Source of the DNA: Acidithiobacillus sulfurivorans
Lineage (GTDB): Bacteria; Pseudomonadota; Gammaproteobacteria; Acidithiobacillales; Acidithiobacillaceae
DNA: 64,000 nt
Assembly: GCF_018853815.1 (NCBI RefSeq)
Contig: NZ_JAAOMP010000116.1
Location: forward strand, 1 to 64,000
Direction of reading: 5' to 3'
In this document: positions 37,920 to 48,211 of the stretch, one piece after another
Numbering within the stretch: position 1 is the stretch's first letter
Layout: the number at the start of each line of letters is the position of its first letter
Made by a program: the position numbers and the translations under genes
The notes under the pieces: generated by a model
Told to the model about the DNA's origin: nothing
The model's database searches: none
The model's input: the letters and a program-made list of their open reading frames with translations, nothing else

Positions 37920-38546
37920 ATGAGTTCATGCGTCAGTGTGCATCCAGTCAATCCTCAATGGCGTCTGCTGGAGCCGGTACTGGATGTGTTACGGGCTGGC
38001 GGGTTAATTATTTTCCCGACAGACACCTGTTACGCCTTGGGTTGTCTGGTTGGCGCCCGCGCCGCCCAGGAACGGTTGCGGCGTATCCGGCAGCTGGATT
38101 TGCAGCATGATCTTTCCCTCCTTTTTCCGGGAATTGCCCAACTCGCAGAATATGCCAAGTTGGATGACCGCGCTTTTGCTTTGCTGCGTAAAGCCTTGCC
38201 TGGACCTTATACTTTTATTTTGCCAGCCACCAAAGACGTTCCACGGCGTCTGGCGGATCCCAAAAAGCGGAGTATTGGGGTGCGTATTCCAGCCCATCCC
38301 ATTTGTGAAATGCTCCTGGCAGAGTTGGGTGAACCCTTGATGAGTTCGACTCTGCAATTGCCTGAAGCCGATATTCCGCTGACTGATCCAGAAGAGATTT
38401 GCACGCTGCTCGGAAATCAGGTGGATAAGGTGATCCTCGCCGAACAGGGGCGTGCCCAATGCTCTACCATCATTGATTTGTTGCAATGGCCACCGCAGTT
38501 GCTGCGCAAGGGGGCCGGGGATCCGGCGGCTCTGGGGTTGGAATAA
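37920..38546 (+). CDS. YrdC/YciO-type threonylcarbamoyl-AMP synthase family
   Basis: A 208-residue Sua5/YrdC/YciO domain protein. LRAGGLIIFPTDTCYALGCL is the ATP/threonine site and KALPGPYTFILPAT, KRSIGVRIPAHPI and MSSTLQLP are family motifs. Authentic members make threonylcarbamoyl-AMP for the t6A37 tRNA modification. The DPEEI insert and length are closer to the YciO subgroup, so the true t6A role is not certain. The start at 37920 begins 16 bp from the divergent queC-like start. Confidence 0.8.
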   Translation: MSSCVSVHPVNPQWRLLEPVLDVLRAGGLIIFPTDTCYALGCLVGARAAQERLRRIRQLDLQHDLSLLFPGIAQLAEYAKLDDRAFALLRKALPGPYTFILPATKDVPRRLADPKKRSIGVRIPAHPICEMLLAELGEPLMSSTLQLPEADIPLTDPEEICTLLGNQVDKVILAEQGRAQCSTIIDLLQWPPQLLRKGAGDPAALGLE

Positions 38547-38547
38547 T

Positions 38548-38745
38548 CCTGGTAACAGCCGTTGGCCGGGAGGCTTTTTGCTCCAACGTCCCTTGCCTGT
38601 TGTTCTAAGGCTCATCCTGCTGTCAGGAGAGAACTCGCCCTTTGGGCTCAAACAGCTCTCCTGACGGGCGCAGGATTTCACCAAGAACAACAACGGCGCG
38701 GGCCAAAGTCGCGGCAAAGCCTCCCGGCCAACGGCTGTTACCAGG
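38548..38745. repeat. 198-bp nested near-palindrome
   Basis: Perfect 30-bp terminal inverted arms (38548-38577 and 38716-38745) enclose further matched segments in order: TGTTGTTCT, ATCCTGC and GTCAGGAGAG, each present in reverse complement on the other half. The centre is about 12-20 bases. The whole element would fold into one long interrupted hairpin. It begins one base after the tsaC-like stop. No open frame or T-tract explains it. A MITE/REP-type mobile element or a structured RNA are the main options. Confidence 0.85.
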
Positions 38746-38808
38746 GTAACGGTTCCGCAAATGGGCTGCATTAGGTGGCCGGTAGTTCCTGCTGATATAC
38801 TCGCGACC

Positions 38809-39468
38809 ATGTTTGATCTCACATATTTTGTTCGTACCCTTGCGATCTGGGCGATTCCGGTGCTGTTTGCCATCACCGTGCATGAGGTCGCCCACGGCTG
38901 GGTGGCCTGGAAGCGAGGTGACCCCACCGCGATGCTCATGGGTCGTCTGACCCTGAATCCTGTGAAGCATATTGATCCTTTTGGAACGATTATCCTGCCG
39001 GGTATCTTGTTGCTGTTTCATTCCCCCTTTTTATTTGGTTATGCCAAACCAGTGCCGGTCAATTTTAGTGGCTTGAAGAAGCCCAAAACGGACATGGTCT
39101 GGGTAGCCATCGCCGGACCCGCAGCCAATCTGCTGATGGCCATTTTCTGGACGGCCATACTGTGGTTGGGGGGGCATCTTCCCGGGACTCTGGCTTATGT
39201 CGCTACGCCCATGCAGTTGATGGGCGAGGCAGGCATCATCATCAATGTCATCCTGATCATTTTCAACCTGATACCGATCCCGCCACTGGACGGTGGTCGG
39301 GTTGCCGTAGGTTTGTTGCCGGCTTCTGCCAGCATTGCCCTCAGCCGGGTTGAACCTTATGGGTTTATTATTCTCATTGTGCTGCTTTTTACCGGCATTT
39401 TGTGGAACGTACTGGGCCCGTTGTTTTTATGGGTTTATCATTTTTTCCTGGCAGTAGGTGCTGGATAA
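38809..39468 (+). CDS. M50 / site-2-protease family membrane metalloprotease
   Basis: 219 residues with about five membrane helices. The zinc-binding HEVAHG is at residues ~25-30 and the second metal ligand motif NLIPIPPLDGGR near 160, the hallmark of site-2-protease/YwhC-type intramembrane proteases. No PDZ domain is present, unlike RseP. The stop overlaps the start of trpS (TAATG), a common gene order in proteobacteria (M50 - trpS - scpA - scpB). Confidence 0.88.
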   Translation: MFDLTYFVRTLAIWAIPVLFAITVHEVAHGWVAWKRGDPTAMLMGRLTLNPVKHIDPFGTIILPGILLLFHSPFLFGYAKPVPVNFSGLKKPKTDMVWVAIAGPAANLLMAIFWTAILWLGGHLPGTLAYVATPMQLMGEAGIIINVILIIFNLIPIPPLDGGRVAVGLLPASASIALSRVEPYGFIILIVLLFTGILWNVLGPLFLWVYHFFLAVGAG

Positions 39469-40679
39469 TGAAAGAAATTATTGTCTCTGGAATGCGTCCA
39501 ACCGGGCGTTTGCATATTGGTCATTATCATGGCGTACTGAAAAACTGGGTACGCTTGCAGGATCAGGGCGAGTGCTATTTTTTTGTGGCAGACTGGCATG
39601 CCCTGACCACCCATTATGAAAGCGTTGAAGGTATCAGTACCGCCGTTTGGGATATGCTGGTTGAATGGCTGGCGGTGGGAATTGATCCGGATAAAGCGGT
39701 TCTATTTATTCAATCGCATGTCCCCCAACATGCCGAATTAGCCCTGCTGCTGGGGATGCTGACGCCTTTGTCGTGGCTGGAGCGCGTGCCGACTTTCAAG
39801 GACCAGCAGGAAAAACTGCGAGAACGGGATCTGGCAACCTTCGGTTTCCTCGGGTATCCGCTGCTGATGACGGCGGATATTCTTCTGTATGAGGCCCAAC
39901 AGGTGCCAGTAGGGGCCGATCAGGTGGCGCATCTGGAAATCAGTCGGGAACTGGCCCGACGTTTCAACAGTTTTTATGGCCGCGATGCGGAAACCCGGCA
40001 GCAGATTGAAAAAGGGTTGCAGGCCATGGGCAAGCGTGCTGTCAAAACTTTTACTCAGTTGCAACAGCGTTTTCAACAAAATGGAGATTTGTTGGCGGTC
40101 AGCGAAGCGGCTGAATTTCTCCGGCAACAGTCAGGACTGAGTCCACTGATGCAGGCGCAGCTATTAGCGCATCTGGAAGGGAAGGGGCGTGAAATTCTTC
40201 GCGAGCCCCAGGCATTACTGACCGCTGCTTCAAAATTGCCGGGCCTGGATGGTCAAAAAATGAGTAAATCTTATGGGAACACCATTCCCTTGCAGGAAGA
40301 CCCGGAACTGATTCGCAAGAAAATCCGTACCATGCCTACTGATCCGGCGCGCGTCATGCGTACTGATCCGGGTACTCCGGAAAAATGTCCGGTATGGGGA
40401 TTTCATCAGGTATATTCCAATGAGGAAACCAGAAATTGGGTACGTCAGGGCTGCACCAGCGCGGGTATTGGCTGTCTCGATTGCAAACAGCCCGTGATCG
40501 AAGCGGTACTCGCGGAGCTGGCACCTATTCGCGAACGAGCCGAATATTGGGCAGCGCGTCCGGCACAATTGCGGGAAATTGCCCATGCTGGTGCGCAGCG
40601 TGCCCGCAACAGGGCCGAGCCGACTATGGAAAAAGTGCGCTCCGCTATGGGCCTGGCCCACGAACAGGGTTTTGACTGA
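39468..40679 (+). CDS. trpS: Tryptophanyl-tRNA synthetase
   Basis: A 403-residue class I synthetase. RPTGRLHIGHYHGVL carries the HIGH motif at the N-terminus and GQKMSKSYGN the KMSKS motif near residue 265. It is longer than the ~335-residue bacterial norm because of an insertion around residues 170-240, as found in several beta/gamma proteobacteria. The start at 39468 overlaps the protease stop by one base. Confidence 0.96.
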   Translation: MKEIIVSGMRPTGRLHIGHYHGVLKNWVRLQDQGECYFFVADWHALTTHYESVEGISTAVWDMLVEWLAVGIDPDKAVLFIQSHVPQHAELALLLGMLTPLSWLERVPTFKDQQEKLRERDLATFGFLGYPLLMTADILLYEAQQVPVGADQVAHLEISRELARRFNSFYGRDAETRQQIEKGLQAMGKRAVKTFTQLQQRFQQNGDLLAVSEAAEFLRQQSGLSPLMQAQLLAHLEGKGREILREPQALLTAASKLPGLDGQKMSKSYGNTIPLQEDPELIRKKIRTMPTDPARVMRTDPGTPEKCPVWGFHQVYSNEETRNWVRQGCTSAGIGCLDCKQPVIEAVLAELAPIRERAEYWAARPAQLREIAHAGAQRARNRAEPTMEKVRSAMGLAHEQGFD

Positions 40680-40690
40680 GTGATATTCGC

Positions 40691-41503
40691 GTGACTATGG
40701 TGAATGCTGGCATGGGGCAGGCCGTGCAGGTCAATGGTCAGCCGCTGGACAGCTTACCCGAGGGCCTGTTTATTCCTCCCGATGCCTTGGAACTACTCCT
40801 GGACAGCTTTTCCGGTCCCCTTGAATTACTGCTCTGGCTGATCCGTCGTAACCGTATGGATATTCGCGATATTCCGGTGGCAGAAGTTACCCGTCAGTAT
40901 TTGCAGTACCTGCAGGAAGCACGGCGGCGGAATCTGGAGCTGGCAGCAGAATATCTGCTAATGGCAGCCTGGTTGGCGGAAATCAAAGCAAGGATGCTGC
41001 TTCCGGTGCCGCCCACCCGTGATGACGAAGAAATGGACCCTCGACTGGAGCTGGTGCGCCGTCTTGAAGCCTTGGCGCTGGTGCAGGGCCAGGCAGAAGC
41101 CCTCCAATCTTTGCCGCAGTCAGGGCGGGATTTCTGGACAGTTAATCCAGTCCACTATGAGGACTTGTCCCCGTCTCCGCCTCTGCTCGAACTGATTGAT
41201 ATAGCTGCGGCCTGGTTGCGTATACAGCAGCGCCCCGTACGTCGCGATCAACCCGTCCATCAGCTTTCCAACCCGGCCATGGGTTTGCGGCAGCGCATGG
41301 TGGAAGTGCTACTCTGCTGTCGTCGAGACCATCGTCCCTGGTCATTGCTTGAGTTGTTGCCGGAGTTGAGCCGGCAGGCCTTGACTATGTCCTTGCTGGC
41401 TATTTTGGAGTTGTTGCGCCAGGAAGCCTTGCAACTGCTTGAAGATAGGGAGGATGGCTGGCAGGTAAGTATTGCGGGTATGGAGGTTCCGCAGCGTGCG
41501 TGA
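40691..41503 (+). CDS. scpA: Segregation and condensation protein A
   Basis: A 270-residue kleisin subunit of the SMC-ScpAB condensin. The N-terminal region FSGPLELLLWLIRRNRMDIR binds the SMC neck, followed by the helix AAEYLLMAAWLAEIKARMLLP. The C-terminal winged helix binds the SMC head. GTG (40691) and ATG (40697) starts are both possible. It overlaps scpB by 8 bp. Confidence 0.92.
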   Translation: MTMVNAGMGQAVQVNGQPLDSLPEGLFIPPDALELLLDSFSGPLELLLWLIRRNRMDIRDIPVAEVTRQYLQYLQEARRRNLELAAEYLLMAAWLAEIKARMLLPVPPTRDDEEMDPRLELVRRLEALALVQGQAEALQSLPQSGRDFWTVNPVHYEDLSPSPPLLELIDIAAAWLRIQQRPVRRDQPVHQLSNPAMGLRQRMVEVLLCCRRDHRPWSLLELLPELSRQALTMSLLAILELLRQEALQLLEDREDGWQVSIAGMEVPQRA

Positions 41504-41993
41504 GGCCTTGCTGGCTTTGTTTTTGTCCAGTGCAGAACCGTTGTCGCGGGAACGGCTGGCTGGCATTTTCGCCGACGATCCGGAATATGCGGGTTGGCAA
41601 GCGGCACTGGAAATTTTACTGGCCACTGGTGAAGGTCCCATGCAGCTGGTTGCCGTAGCGGGCGGCTATCGTCTCCAGATTCATCCTCGCCACCATGCCT
41701 TGTTGGCCCGTTTGCATGTAGAGGCTCCCCGCCCTTTAAGCAAAGCTGTACTGGAAACTTTGGCGATCATTGCTTATCAACAGCCTGTTACCCGTCCGGA
41801 AATTGAACATTGGCGGGGGGTATCGGTGGGTGCGAGTATCATGCAGCAGTTACAGGAACTTGGTTGGATTGCTGTGGTGGGTCATCGTGAAAGCCCTGGT
41901 CGACCAGCACTTTGGGCGACTACTTCTGAATTTATGCAGCATTTTGCTTTGACTTCCTTGGAAGATTTGCCTGTGGCAATGACCGGTAAATAG
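41496..41993 (+). CDS. scpB: Segregation and condensation protein B
   Basis: A 165-residue ScpB with tandem winged helices, seen in LSSAEPLSRERLAGIF and LETLAIIAYQQPVTRPEIEH with RGVSVGASIMQQLQELGWI. A GTG start at 41496, preceded by GGAGG at 41483-41487 nine bases away, fits better than the upstream ATG at 41472. ScpB dimers bind ScpA to complete condensin. Confidence 0.92.
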   Translation: MREALLALFLSSAEPLSRERLAGIFADDPEYAGWQAALEILLATGEGPMQLVAVAGGYRLQIHPRHHALLARLHVEAPRPLSKAVLETLAIIAYQQPVTRPEIEHWRGVSVGASIMQQLQELGWIAVVGHRESPGRPALWATTSEFMQHFALTSLEDLPVAMTGK

Positions 41994-42024
41994 AAAGATT
42001 ATTTTAATATTAGAAAAAACTTAT

Positions 42025-42053
42025 TTGACGGCTTGATAATATGGTCGCATATT
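42025..42053 (+). promoter_or_regulatory. Likely sigma-70 promoter of sqr
   Basis: TTGACG (42025-42030) and CATATT (42048-42053) are separated by 17 bp, leaving a ~80-nt leader before the sqr start. This is the best -35/-10 pair in the gap. Confidence 0.4.
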
Positions 42054-42070
42054 TTTGGGGAATTTGTTGA

Positions 42071-43450
<1,380 letters not shown>

Positions 43451-43475
43451 GCATCACCCGCAGTAAAACATCAGA

Positions 43476-43498
43476 CCCCGCCTCGCGCGGGGTTTTTT
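43476..43498 (+). terminator. Rho-independent terminator of sqr
   Basis: Stem CCCCGC/GCGGGG with a 5-nt loop followed directly by six T, 25 bp after the sqr stop. Confidence 0.9.
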
Positions 43499-43541
43499 AT
43501 CCTAAAACTACCCATGAGGCATGTCCGGAGATTTTTGAAAA

Positions 43542-44420
43542 ATGGATGAAAAATTACAAAAAGTTTTGGCACGCTTTGGTCTGGGATCCAGAAGACTGAT
43601 GGAACAATGGATTTCTGCCGGCCGTATTCAGGTGAATGGGCAGGTCGCTAAACTGGGGGATCGGGTCACGCCCCAGGACAAAATATCGGTAGATGGTGAA
43701 GCCTTGCGGATTCCCTCCTGGGTACGCCCGCGACTGCGGGTGCTGCGTTACCACAAGCCGGCAGGGGAGCTGACCACCCGGAATGATCCCGATGGTCGTC
43801 CGACTGTTTTTGATCGCTTGCCCAAGTTACGTGGCAGTCGTTGGGTGGCCGTTGGCCGCCTGGACTACAACACGGAAGGACTCCTCCTTCTCACCAATGA
43901 TGGGGATCTGGCTAATGCCTTGATGCATCCCCGCGCGGGCATTGAAAGAGAATATGCCGTCCGCATTCTGGGTGTTTTGAGTAACGAGCAACAAAGCATG
44001 TTGCTAAAAGGTATGGCGCTGGACGATGGGGAAGCGCGATTCCTCAAAATTGAAGAGGCCGGTGGTGAGGGAGCCAATCACTGGTATCACGTCACCCTTG
44101 CTGAAGGTCGCAACCGGGAAGTGCGCCGTCTGTTTGAAGCCTTGGGTTTGGCCGTCAGCCGTTTGATTCGAGTACGCTATGGCGTGGTGGAAATGCCGCG
44201 TTTACTCAAGAATGGCTATTTCGATGAGTTGCCCGATGAAGAACGGGAGAATCTGCTGGCTAGTGTAAAATGGGTGAATCCGGCAAGGCCGATGAGCGAT
44301 CATGGAGTGGTAGATTCCAAGACACACAGCTCACGCAAATCCCTACAAGAGAAGCATGCAGATTCCTCGCCTTCGACGATGAAGCCTTCTCAGAACCGTT
44401 CTTCCCGGTCCAAGTTTTGA
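43542..44420 (+). CDS. rluB: 23S rRNA pseudouridine synthase B
   Basis: A 292-residue RsuA/RluB-family enzyme. The S4 domain covers residues 1-60 (KLQKVLARFGLGSRRLMEQW). The catalytic motif GRLDYNTEGLLLLTNDG contains the active Asp, and VTLAEGRNREVRRLFEALG is family-specific. The last ~45 residues form a polar Ser/Lys-rich tail. RluB modifies U2605 of 23S rRNA. The gene order after scpAB is typical, but sqr is inserted between. Confidence 0.9.
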   Translation: MDEKLQKVLARFGLGSRRLMEQWISAGRIQVNGQVAKLGDRVTPQDKISVDGEALRIPSWVRPRLRVLRYHKPAGELTTRNDPDGRPTVFDRLPKLRGSRWVAVGRLDYNTEGLLLLTNDGDLANALMHPRAGIEREYAVRILGVLSNEQQSMLLKGMALDDGEARFLKIEEAGGEGANHWYHVTLAEGRNREVRRLFEALGLAVSRLIRVRYGVVEMPRLLKNGYFDELPDEERENLLASVKWVNPARPMSDHGVVDSKTHSSRKSLQEKHADSSPSTMKPSQNRSSRSKF

Positions 44421-44496
44421 ATGAATGTATTGTTATTGATGCATTTGTATTATTTATGTTACTGTCATGGAGCCGGAAAACTGAAAGAGTGTTCAT

Positions 44497-44697
44497 ATGC
44501 AAATCGCGAGGCAATCTAGTAATCCCGTTAACGAGGGGCAAACTTCCTGGTTAGTGCAGAACAGCGAGATTCAGGAACATACTCGGACACAGAGTGTCAA
44601 TCCGGAAAATCATGATGCGAATATTTCGTGGATGACAACAGTTTTGTTTATTATTCTTTCAGAGACCATAGGTTTTTTTGTAAAACTATTTCGTTGA
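44497..44697 (+). CDS. Putative small membrane protein
   Basis: A 66-residue frame with a polar N-terminal half and a single C-terminal hydrophobic helix (TTVLFIILSETIGFFVKLF). A GAAAGAG stretch precedes the ATG. No family is recognised and the frame is short, so it could be a chance frame. The 3' end overlaps the convergent 98-residue gene by 12 bp. Confidence 0.35.
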   Translation: MQIARQSSNPVNEGQTSWLVQNSEIQEHTRTQSVNPENHDANISWMTTVLFIILSETIGFFVKLFR

Positions 44698-44982
44698 AGT
44701 TTGATAATACTCGCCGATAATTTCCCAAGCAGCAAAAATTATCCGGGTGATGATGTGTGCTGCGAACCATATAACAAAAAAACGTAATACATCCATAACC
44801 ACAGGTATCCAGAAAGGGAGCTCCCCACCGAACCCCAAGGGCTGTGGTAGTAATCCCCATTCAGCAGCAATAATGGCCAATAACCAGGTGATCGCCCAAC
44901 TTTTTACGCTGGCAGTAGAGCTACTGCGGCGCTTGGGATTGAATTTCTTATCAGTTGTTGGTTCTTTCTTGTCCTTTGCCAT
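44686..44982 (-). CDS. Small membrane protein of unknown function
   Basis: A 98-residue protein with a Lys-rich N-terminus (~25 residues) and two hydrophobic segments (SWAITWLLAIIAAEWGLLP and IPVVMDVLRFFVIWFAAHII), ending in a short polar tail. The inside-positive N-terminus suggests both ends are cytoplasmic. It lies just upstream of the soluble chemoreceptor cluster on the far side of its last gene, 21 bp from it, but reads in the same direction as its downstream partner's end. No family is recognised. Confidence 0.55.
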   Translation of the reverse strand: MAKDKKEPTTDKKFNPKRRSSSTASVKSWAITWLLAIIAAEWGLLPQPLGFGGELPFWIPVVMDVLRFFVIWFAAHIITRIIFAAWEIIGEYYQTSTK

Positions 44983-45003
44983 GATATTTCATGCCCATTT
45001 TTT

Positions 45004-46347
45004 TCAGTGACCCATGACATGGTCGCGCAGTTTATCCAGTTGTTGTTGCACCATGGTGCTGAGACTTTTCAGCTGATCGGCACCAGTATGAACAGCGGCA
45101 TTATCTCCTTTCTTTAAGGCATTAATCATGGCGGTGCCCAACTTATGTACTTGCGGGTGCACCTGCTGTACGGCAATAAAGGCTTCGGATTGAGCGATGG
45201 GGGTATCCAGCATGCTATCCATCCATTGCCCTAAACGACACTGGTGGTGGTCTTTAATGTTGTTGACATCAATTTGACTGGCTTTATCGGTAATCGCTTC
45301 CAGAATGCGGCTTACCCATAAAACATGGTCTGCCTTAACTACGGTCAGTCGAGTAGCCAGCGCTGGATCACCCTGCATGGCCGCTTCACTGGCGTGCGCC
45401 AGTTCATCACGAACATGGTCGAGACACTGGCGAATGGCCTGGAATTGCTGAGCAAACTGTCCCATGGATTGCTGCAGTGCATTCATGTGTGTACCCATGC
45501 TTTCTGCGGCGACAACTTCCCGGGCACTACCACTGACAATGTTTTCAATGTTTCCACGGGTTTTCTGTGCAGACTGGTTGGCCATACCCAGGACCTCGGC
45601 CACTGTTTCGAGAGCATCTCCGCCACGACGCAAATGCTCCACACTGGCGCTGACGCCAGTTTCAACTTGTATGGCGCCTTTGTTGATGGTGGTTGCAGAA
45701 CTGCGTATGTCAGCAGCAGCACGAGCAGAACTTTGCGCCAGTTTTTTTACTTCATCGGCAACTACCGCAAAACCGCGACCATGTTCCCCGGCGCGTGCAG
45801 CTTCAATAGCCGCATTGAGAGCCAGCAAGTTGGTTTGCTTGGCAATTTCCTGCACTTTGCCCGCCAACGTAGTAATATTGCGGGTCTGTTGCAGAAAAGC
45901 CTGTACGGTTTCCCCCATGTCAGTGACGGTTTGCTCAACCAGATCCATTTCTCCAATCAACATGGAAAGACGTTCGTTTCCCATCTGGACATCATGTAAG
46001 GTCGCTTCTGCTAGCGATTGGTTGGAGCCAATACTATCTGCCGTGCTGCGCACCGCCTTTATGACTGCCTCGGCCTGATCATACAAGGATTGGCTATCCA
46101 GCTGTGCAGCATGTAAATCCTGCTCTAAATCCATACCTAGCAAGTGACTTTCTGCCGTTTGCTCCAGGGCGGTAACTTGATGATCCAGAACTTTACAGCT
46201 TTGCCAAAGTCGTGCTTTTTGCCAGTCACAAATCGGCGTAATGGTTTTTCCGAGTTCAGGATCATCTCGAATTAACTGTGCCGTTTCTGCATCGCCATCC
46301 AGGCAGGCGGAAAACAGGGAAAGCAGGGTATGGTTTTCAGTGGACAT
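45004..46347 (-). CDS. Soluble chemoreceptor with C-terminal CZB domain
   Basis: A 447-residue methyl-accepting-type protein without membrane segments. The signalling hairpin tip reads [20 protein letters not shown] then [15 protein letters not shown]-terminal CZB zinc-binding domain shows the His/Cys set ADHVLWV, CRLGQW and HPQVH. Known CZB receptors such as TlpD sense HOCl, zinc or redox state in the cytoplasm. The N-terminal ~110 residues are helical with no recognised sensor fold. It is last in the leftward chemotaxis cluster, 26 bp after cheV. Confidence 0.88.
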   Translation of the reverse strand: MSTENHTLLSLFSACLDGDAETAQLIRDDPELGKTITPICDWQKARLWQSCKVLDHQVTALEQTAESHLLGMDLEQDLHAAQLDSQSLYDQAEAVIKAVRSTADSIGSNQSLAEATLHDVQMGNERLSMLIGEMDLVEQTVTDMGETVQAFLQQTRNITTLAGKVQEIAKQTNLLALNAAIEAARAGEHGRGFAVVADEVKKLAQSSARAAADIRSSATTINKGAIQVETGVSASVEHLRRGGDALETVAEVLGMANQSAQKTRGNIENIVSGSAREVVAAESMGTHMNALQQSMGQFAQQFQAIRQCLDHVRDELAHASEAAMQGDPALATRLTVVKADHVLWVSRILEAITDKASQIDVNNIKDHHQCRLGQWMDSMLDTPIAQSEAFIAVQQVHPQVHKLGTAMINALKKGDNAAVHTGADQLKSLSTMVQQQLDKLRDHVMGH

Positions 46348-46373
46348 GGCGTAGCCTCGTCATGGTGAGATTT

Positions 46374-47330
46374 CTAGTGAGAGTGAATAACATTCGTGAT
46401 GGCACGGGCCAGATCATCGGGTAAAAATTTCGCCACATAACCATCAGCGTTGACACTACGCGCATGAGCTTCATTGGCGGTGCCTGATAGCGATGAGTGG
46501 ATGACGACGGGTACATCGCGGAGCGCTTCATTTTCTTTAATCTGGCGGGTCAGTGTAAATCCATCCATTTCGGGCATTTCGAGATCAGTTAAAACCAGTG
46601 CCACCTTATCACGCAGGGGGATACCTGCCGTTTTGGCATCTTGCGCCAGCTGTTTTAAACGTTCTAATGCTTCCTTGCCGGTTTTGGTCCCTATAAAAGC
46701 CAAGCCCAAACTTTTCAGCGTTTTTTCGATCTGATTGCGAGCGACACCAGAATCATCGGCATAAAGAATGACGGCCCCTTTGGGGATTTCTATGGCATGT
46801 TGTTGCACGAGCTCATCTCCAGCTTTAAAACGCGAGGGCAATACCTGACGAAGAATGTGTTCCACATCCAGCACCAGAGCCAGGCGTGCTGTTTCCTCGT
46901 CTTCATCCAGCCGTGCCAAACTGGTGACCAAGCCGCCCACTGAGGCACCCTCCGCAGAAAGTACGCGACTCCACTCCAGTCGGACAATTTCTTCGACATC
47001 TTCAACGGCAAATCCCTGCACCGAGCGTTCATATTCTGTAACCAGCAGGATATTTAATCCATCTGTTTTGCAGCCGACCACCTCCGGTAAATTGATGACG
47101 GGAATGATTTGTCCGCGTATGTTGGCGACGCCCATCACATGTTCAGGCGCACCGGGCATGGGCGTGATTTTGGGCATGACCAGCGCTTCACGGACCTTGA
47201 ACACATTGATTCCAAAAAGTTCGCGGCTATTGATTTTGGGATCCGTGCCGAGCCGGAATACCAGCAGCTCAAACTTGTTGGTGCCCGCAAGCTGGGCGCG
47301 TTCATCAACTTCCCGCAGTAACTGATTCAT
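46374..47330 (-). CDS. cheV: CheV: CheW-receiver hybrid coupling protein
   Basis: 318 residues: a CheW-like domain (~1-165; VMGVANIRGQIIPVINLPEV) and a receiver (~185-315) with acidic pair YADDSG, phospho-acceptor in VLTDLEMPEMDG and a conserved Lys in YVAKFLPDD. CheV links receptors to CheA and can damp signalling when phosphorylated. No separate cheW is visible in the cluster, so CheV may serve as the coupling protein here. It lies between the two soluble receptors. Confidence 0.92.
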   Translation of the reverse strand: MNQLLREVDERAQLAGTNKFELLVFRLGTDPKINSRELFGINVFKVREALVMPKITPMPGAPEHVMGVANIRGQIIPVINLPEVVGCKTDGLNILLVTEYERSVQGFAVEDVEEIVRLEWSRVLSAEGASVGGLVTSLARLDEDEETARLALVLDVEHILRQVLPSRFKAGDELVQQHAIEIPKGAVILYADDSGVARNQIEKTLKSLGLAFIGTKTGKEALERLKQLAQDAKTAGIPLRDKVALVLTDLEMPEMDGFTLTRQIKENEALRDVPVVIHSSLSGTANEAHARSVNADGYVAKFLPDDLARAITNVIHSH

Positions 47331-47340
47331 GATCCAATCC

Positions 47341-48189
47341 TCAATAGGTTTTTTGAATGATCGCGCTCAGCGCGTCCATATGCTGGAAAATATTATCCCG
47401 ACTATCCAGGACCTGGCGCAGTAATTGGGCAGTCCTTTCCTGATCACCGGCTTGATGTGCAGCCAGTAGTTCCCGCGCGCCCTGATGGAATTGCCGATGC
47501 GGTTCGGCCAGGGCGACAAATTCTGCCTCATTGCCCAGAAGCTGTCTCCCACTTCCTTCATACCATGAGCCCAGCGCGCATTGATGTTGGTCCTGCAAAT
47601 CATCCGGACTCATTTGTGATCCATTATTACCCACGGCATTTTGCAGGCGGTGAACTAATGTTTCATGACTTTGACGGGCGGCATCCAGGGTCATGGAAAC
47701 CGCTAGAGTGCGTAAATTTTTTATTTCTTTTTGCAGATTGCGCGTTACATCCATGGATTGCTGCGCCTGTTGCTGATTGTTCTGTGCGGCACTATCAATA
47801 TTTTTTGCCGTTAAATTGACAGCTGTTATATTGTTTTGCACTTCGTCTGTGGCATCCTGGACGCGTCTGGATAAATTCCGGACTTCATCAGCTACTACGG
47901 CAAAACCTCGGCCATGCTCTCCGGCACGAGCGGCTTCAATAGCGGCATTTAATGCCAGCAGGTTGGTTTGGTAAGCGATTTCGCGGATAGTCTGGGCGAT
48001 GCGGCTTATTGCTACCACCTGATTCATGAGGGATTGTGAAGCCTGATGATTTTCATTAATGGCTTTTGTAAGTAAGGTCAGATTTTTATTGACTGTTTCC
48101 ATAGCTGAATCAGCTTCAGCGGATGTATGGGTGAGTATACGCGCATTTTGGGTCGCATTTCTGGAGCTGCTTTCCGAAAATTCATCCAT
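47341..48189 (-). CDS. Minimal soluble CZB chemoreceptor
   Basis: A 282-residue receptor consisting almost only of the signalling hairpin ([34 protein letters not shown]) and a C-terminal CZB domain ([29 protein letters not shown]). There is no transmembrane or N-terminal sensor domain, so sensing must come from CZB or from partner proteins. It lies 22 bp downstream of the ODP-type gene. Confidence 0.87.
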   Translation of the reverse strand: MDEFSESSSRNATQNARILTHTSAEADSAMETVNKNLTLLTKAINENHQASQSLMNQVVAISRIAQTIREIAYQTNLLALNAAIEAARAGEHGRGFAVVADEVRNLSRRVQDATDEVQNNITAVNLTAKNIDSAAQNNQQQAQQSMDVTRNLQKEIKNLRTLAVSMTLDAARQSHETLVHRLQNAVGNNGSQMSPDDLQDQHQCALGSWYEGSGRQLLGNEAEFVALAEPHRQFHQGARELLAAHQAGDQERTAQLLRQVLDSRDNIFQHMDALSAIIQKTY

Positions 48190-48211
48190 AGTACTCTAAT
48201 CCCCTTGATGG

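Noticed and set aside
44270-44554. 94-codon frame overlapping the end of rluB
   Set aside because: It overlaps rluB by 150 bp in another frame and shows no family or ribosome-binding site.
44711-44720. GCCGATAA resembling a sigma-28 -10 element
   Set aside because: No TAAA element at the required spacing, and the site lies within the end of a leftward gene.
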